Assembly (NCBI GenBank): GCA_016794465.1 | Contig: JAEUKA010000070.1 | Coordinates: forward strand, 1-64,000 | Direction of reading: 5' to 3' | Length of the DNA stretch: 64,000 nucleotides | Source: Myxococcales bacterium | GTDB taxonomy: Bacteria > Myxococcota_A > Polyangia > Palsa-1104 > JAEUJZ01 | Shown: piece after piece, positions 61,771 through 64,000 of the stretch | How the letters are laid out: each line of letters begins with the position of its first letter | Position numbering within the stretch: position 1 is the stretch's first letter | Position numbers and translations under genes: made by a program | The notes under the pieces: generated by a model | The model's database searches: none | Told to the model about the DNA's origin: nothing | The model's input: only the letters and a program-made list of their open reading frames with translations

Positions 61771-62561
61771 CGACCCAGCGCGCGACGAGCGAACCCAAAA
61801 CGTACCTTGGGCACCATGCTTTCGACGGAGCCCGCGAGCTGGGCCGAATCGCAGCGCTGACCTTCCTGGGGGCCCTGCGCTCTCGTCGACCCAAGGGAGA
61901 GCTGGTCCGGCAGCTGTATCAGGTCGGCAATCGCTCGCTTTTGTTTGTGCTCGTTACGCTCGGCTTTACCGGCATGGTGCTGGTGTTCCAAAGCTGCCTG
62001 CAGCTGTCGAGAGTGACCGGCGATCTAAGCCAGGTCGGCGGCGAGTTTATCAAGTACCTCATTCACGAGTTCGGTCCGTCGCTGACCGCGATGATGCTCG
62101 CGACCCGCGTCGGGGCCGGAATTGCTGCCGAGGTCGGCTCGATGGTGGTGACCGAGCAGGTCGATGCGCTGCGCATGTGTGGTGTCGAGCCCGTCGAGTA
62201 TTTGCTGGTGCCGCGCTTTTTGGCGACGCAGGTGATGACGCTGACGCTGGCGGTGTTCGGCGTGCTGTCGGCGGTGCTGATGGGCGCCTGGACCGCGCAC
62301 CAGACCTTTCACGTGCCCTATTCGGTGTTTTTGGACATCAGCAAGGTCCGCTCCACCGACGTACTGACCGGCGTCATCAAGGCCCTGGCGTACGGCGCGG
62401 CGATTCCGATCGTCAGTGGCTTTTGTGGCCTGCGCACCCACGGCGGCTCCGAAGGTGTGGGCTGGGCGACCACCCGCGCGGTGGTTTCATCGTCGTTTGC
62501 GGTGATCGTGCTCGATTTTTTGATCTCGGCGCTGGCGCTTTTGACCTGGCAAGCGCACTGA
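61767..62561 (+). CDS. MlaE-family permease (second)
   Basis: The 264-residue paralogue starts at GTG 61767 and has an N-terminal extension before the first helix. Conserved blocks: EFGPSLTAMMLATRVGAGIA, GSMVVTEQVDALRMCGVEPV and YLLVPRFLATQ. It differs clearly from the first MlaE, so the two may form a heterodimer rather than the usual homodimer. No MlaD (MCE) or MlaC gene is visible in the window; they must lie beyond 64000 or elsewhere. Confidence 0.92.
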   Translation: MTTQRATSEPKTYLGHHAFDGARELGRIAALTFLGALRSRRPKGELVRQLYQVGNRSLLFVLVTLGFTGMVLVFQSCLQLSRVTGDLSQVGGEFIKYLIHEFGPSLTAMMLATRVGAGIAAEVGSMVVTEQVDALRMCGVEPVEYLLVPRFLATQVMTLTLAVFGVLSAVLMGAWTAHQTFHVPYSVFLDISKVRSTDVLTGVIKALAYGAAIPIVSGFCGLRTHGGSEGVGWATTRAVVSSSFAVIVLDFLISALALLTWQAH

Positions 62562-62574
62562 TGAAAGGACCGAT

Positions 62575-62605
62575 GGCTCCGTCGAGCTAACGGACACACG
62601 GAGCC
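62575..62605 (+). terminator. Weak hairpin after the Mla permeases
   Basis: GGCTCCGT (62575-62582) and ACGGAGCC (62598-62605) are perfect 8-bp arms with a 15-base loop. No T-tract follows, so it may be an mRNA-stabilising hairpin or an imperfect terminator. Confidence 0.35.
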
Positions 62606-62686
62606 ACAAGATTTCCTGCTGTCTGTTTTGCCCGAGCGGGCCGAGTGATGGATAATTTCCGTGGTGTTGGACAGGGAGATCGCAAG

Positions 62687-64000
62687 GTGCCTGATGAGAC
62701 GCCGGAGCTGCGGATGAAGCGTTTTCTAAAATTGGGTGTGGTTGCCATGGCCGCCTGCTTGGCGCTGGCACTGACCATTTCGCGACGTGGGCCGGCGATG
62801 ATGGTCGGTCTGGGTCGCACCATCGGCGCACCTTCCTCTGATCGGCGACCGTACGATCACAACCGGCTGACCACCTTCAATCAGACGCTGGGCCGGGTGC
62901 TAGAGGCGTACGTCGATCCCACCCGCGTCGATCCGAAGCAGATGCTGCTGTCGGCGCTCGACTCGATTCAGAAGCAGGTCGCCGAGGTCATGGTCGAGCC
63001 GTTCCCGGAGCAAAACCGCGTCGTCATCCACGTCGACACAGCGGTGCGGGAATTTAGCATCGAGCACGTCGACTCACCGTGGGCGATGGCGCCGAAGATG
63101 CAGGAGATCTACGACTTCATCATCCAGCACCTCTTGCCCGGTACCGATAGCGAGACGCTGCGCAACATCGAATACGCCGCCACCAACGGCATGCTGTCGA
63201 CGCTGGACCCGCACTCGCTGCTGCTCGATCCGCAGACCTATCAAGAGATGAAAGTCTCGACGAGTGGACGGTTCGGCGGACTCGGGATCGTGATTCGGAT
63301 TCTCAACGGCGCGCTGACGGTGGTGCGGCCGATGAAGGGCACGCCGGCGTGGGACGCGGGGGTCCGTCGCAACGACCGCATCGTCAAGATCGACAAAGAG
63401 TGGACCGCCAACATGGCGCTCAACGACGCGGTGCAGAGGCTGCGTGGCGATCCCGATACCAAGGTCGAGGTCTGGTTCGAGCGCGACGGTGACAAGCAGA
63501 CCCGCAAGATCACGCTCAAGCGGGCCGAGATTCGCGTCCAGACCATCACCTCGCGGCTGCTCCAGACGACGACGGGGCCGGTTGGGTACGTGCGGCTGTC
63601 CCAGTTTTCGCAAAAAAGCGACGACGAGCTGCGCCAAGCCCTGTCGGAGATGAGCAACAAGCAGCCGCTGCGGGGACTGGTGCTCGATCTGCGTCGTGAT
63701 CCGGGTGGACTGCTCGACAAAGCGATCAAAGTGGCCGACGAGTTTCTGGAGTCGGGAACGATCGTGACCACCGTCGGATATGCCAACAAGCGGCGCGAGG
63801 AAACCCGGGCCGAGCCGGCGGAGCAGCCCCGCATTCCGATGGCCGTGCTGGTCGATGGACAGTCGGCGTCAGCGTCCGAGATCGTCGCTGGAGCGCTCAA
63901 GAACCTCGACCGCGCGGTCATCATCGGCAGTCGTACCTTCGGCAAAGGCTCGGTGCAGGTGCTGATGGACAACCCCGATGGCTCGGCGCTGAAGCTGACG
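62687..64000 (+). CDS. S41-family C-terminal processing peptidase (CtpA-like), 3' cut
   Basis: The partial protein has 438 codons from GTG 62687 (GGGAG upstream) to the window edge. A membrane/signal helix (FLKLGVVAMAACLALALTIS) is followed by an N-terminal domain, a PDZ domain (GGLGIVIRILNGALTVVRPM) and the S41 core. The catalytic Ser is in VDGQSASASEIVAGAL near residue 395 and the Lys in IIGSRTFGKGSVQVL near 424. The C-terminus is missing. CtpA-type proteases trim envelope proteins; its position after the Mla genes may be a functional link. Confidence 0.92.
   Translation, partial: MPDETPELRMKRFLKLGVVAMAACLALALTISRRGPAMMVGLGRTIGAPSSDRRPYDHNRLTTFNQTLGRVLEAYVDPTRVDPKQMLLSALDSIQKQVAEVMVEPFPEQNRVVIHVDTAVREFSIEHVDSPWAMAPKMQEIYDFIIQHLLPGTDSETLRNIEYAATNGMLSTLDPHSLLLDPQTYQEMKVSTSGRFGGLGIVIRILNGALTVVRPMKGTPAWDAGVRRNDRIVKIDKEWTANMALNDAVQRLRGDPDTKVEVWFERDGDKQTRKITLKRAEIRVQTITSRLLQTTTGPVGYVRLSQFSQKSDDELRQALSEMSNKQPLRGLVLDLRRDPGGLLDKAIKVADEFLESGTIVTTVGYANKRREETRAEPAEQPRIPMAVLVDGQSASASEIVAGALKNLDRAVIIGSRTFGKGSVQVLMDNPDGSALKLT

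Overview
The window is GC-rich, densely coded bacterial chromosome. The gene content points to a Myxococcota-type (former deltaproteobacterial) organism: Hanks-type Ser/Thr kinases, PEGA and SBBP-propeller surface proteins, MMPL/RND-LolA-like-barrel export genes, many lipoproteins, and the rpsP-rimM-trmD-(second methyltransferase)-rplS operon. This is inferred from family content; no rRNA or other taxonomic marker is in view. I see no prophage, insertion sequence, CRISPR array or plasmid locus.

Layout. 1-1.2 kb: a Ser/Thr kinase truncated in its catalytic loop. 1.2-4 kb: DmpA-like peptidase, acyl-CoA thioesterase, GlpX phosphatase, then a 42-bp tandem repeat. 4.3-7.1 kb: a CpxRA-like two-component operon led by two small Cys-rich envelope proteins. 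7.1-14.3 kb: TerB-like protein, FKBP isomerase, lipoprotein amidohydrolase, and a forward run of a VWA protein, a PH-like protein, Ppx/GppA and two orphans. 14.3-19.5 kb (minus): glycosyltransferase, a 586-residue orphan, a PEGA protein and a small partner. 19.6-21.5 kb: a DUF885 lipoprotein without the usual zinc motif. 21.7-23.0 kb (minus): four serine tRNAs (GGA, CGA, GCU, UGA), tRNA-Arg(ACG) and tadA in one array. 23-31 kb: SBBP-propeller lipoprotein, TPR-like secreted protein, hotdog thioesterase, polyprenol-phosphate mannosyltransferase, tRNA-Asn, SDR, pirin, and a non-RD Ser/Thr kinase with a PAS-like tail.

31.3-36.5 kb: RND/MMPL transporter, LolA-like protein and DUF1302-like barrel. 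36.5-42.3 kb: stand-alone E2-type acyltransferase, Tat-signal protein, ComEA-like HhH protein, TIGR01777 epimerase, ComM and RecA. 42.5-46.1 kb: rpsP, a probable khpA relic, rimM, trmD, a second RNA methyltransferase, rplS and yraN. 46.2-50.1 kb: F420-type oxidoreductase, UPF0316 membrane protein, and an ECF sigma/anti-sigma operon with two envelope proteins. 50.1-57.2 kb (minus): an AddB/AddA-like helicase-nuclease pair. 57.3-60.1 kb: PafA-like alkaline phosphatase, a barrel protein with a Gly/Ser linker, and an FmdB zinc ribbon. 60.2-64 kb: an Mla-type ABC operon with two different MlaE permeases, then an S41 protease cut by the window end.

Themes. Envelope biogenesis and stress recur (CpxRA-like, RND-LolA-barrel, ECF operon, Mla, CtpA). 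DNA processing is also well represented (ComEA-like, ComM, RecA, AddAB). The translation loci are the most unusual parts: the complete serine tRNA set with tadA beside its own substrate tRNA, and the rpsP operon with a decayed KH gene and no rnhB. No convincing wholly new defence or mobile system was found. The best leads are the tRNA-Ser/tadA array, the asymmetric AddAB nuclease and the khpA relic.
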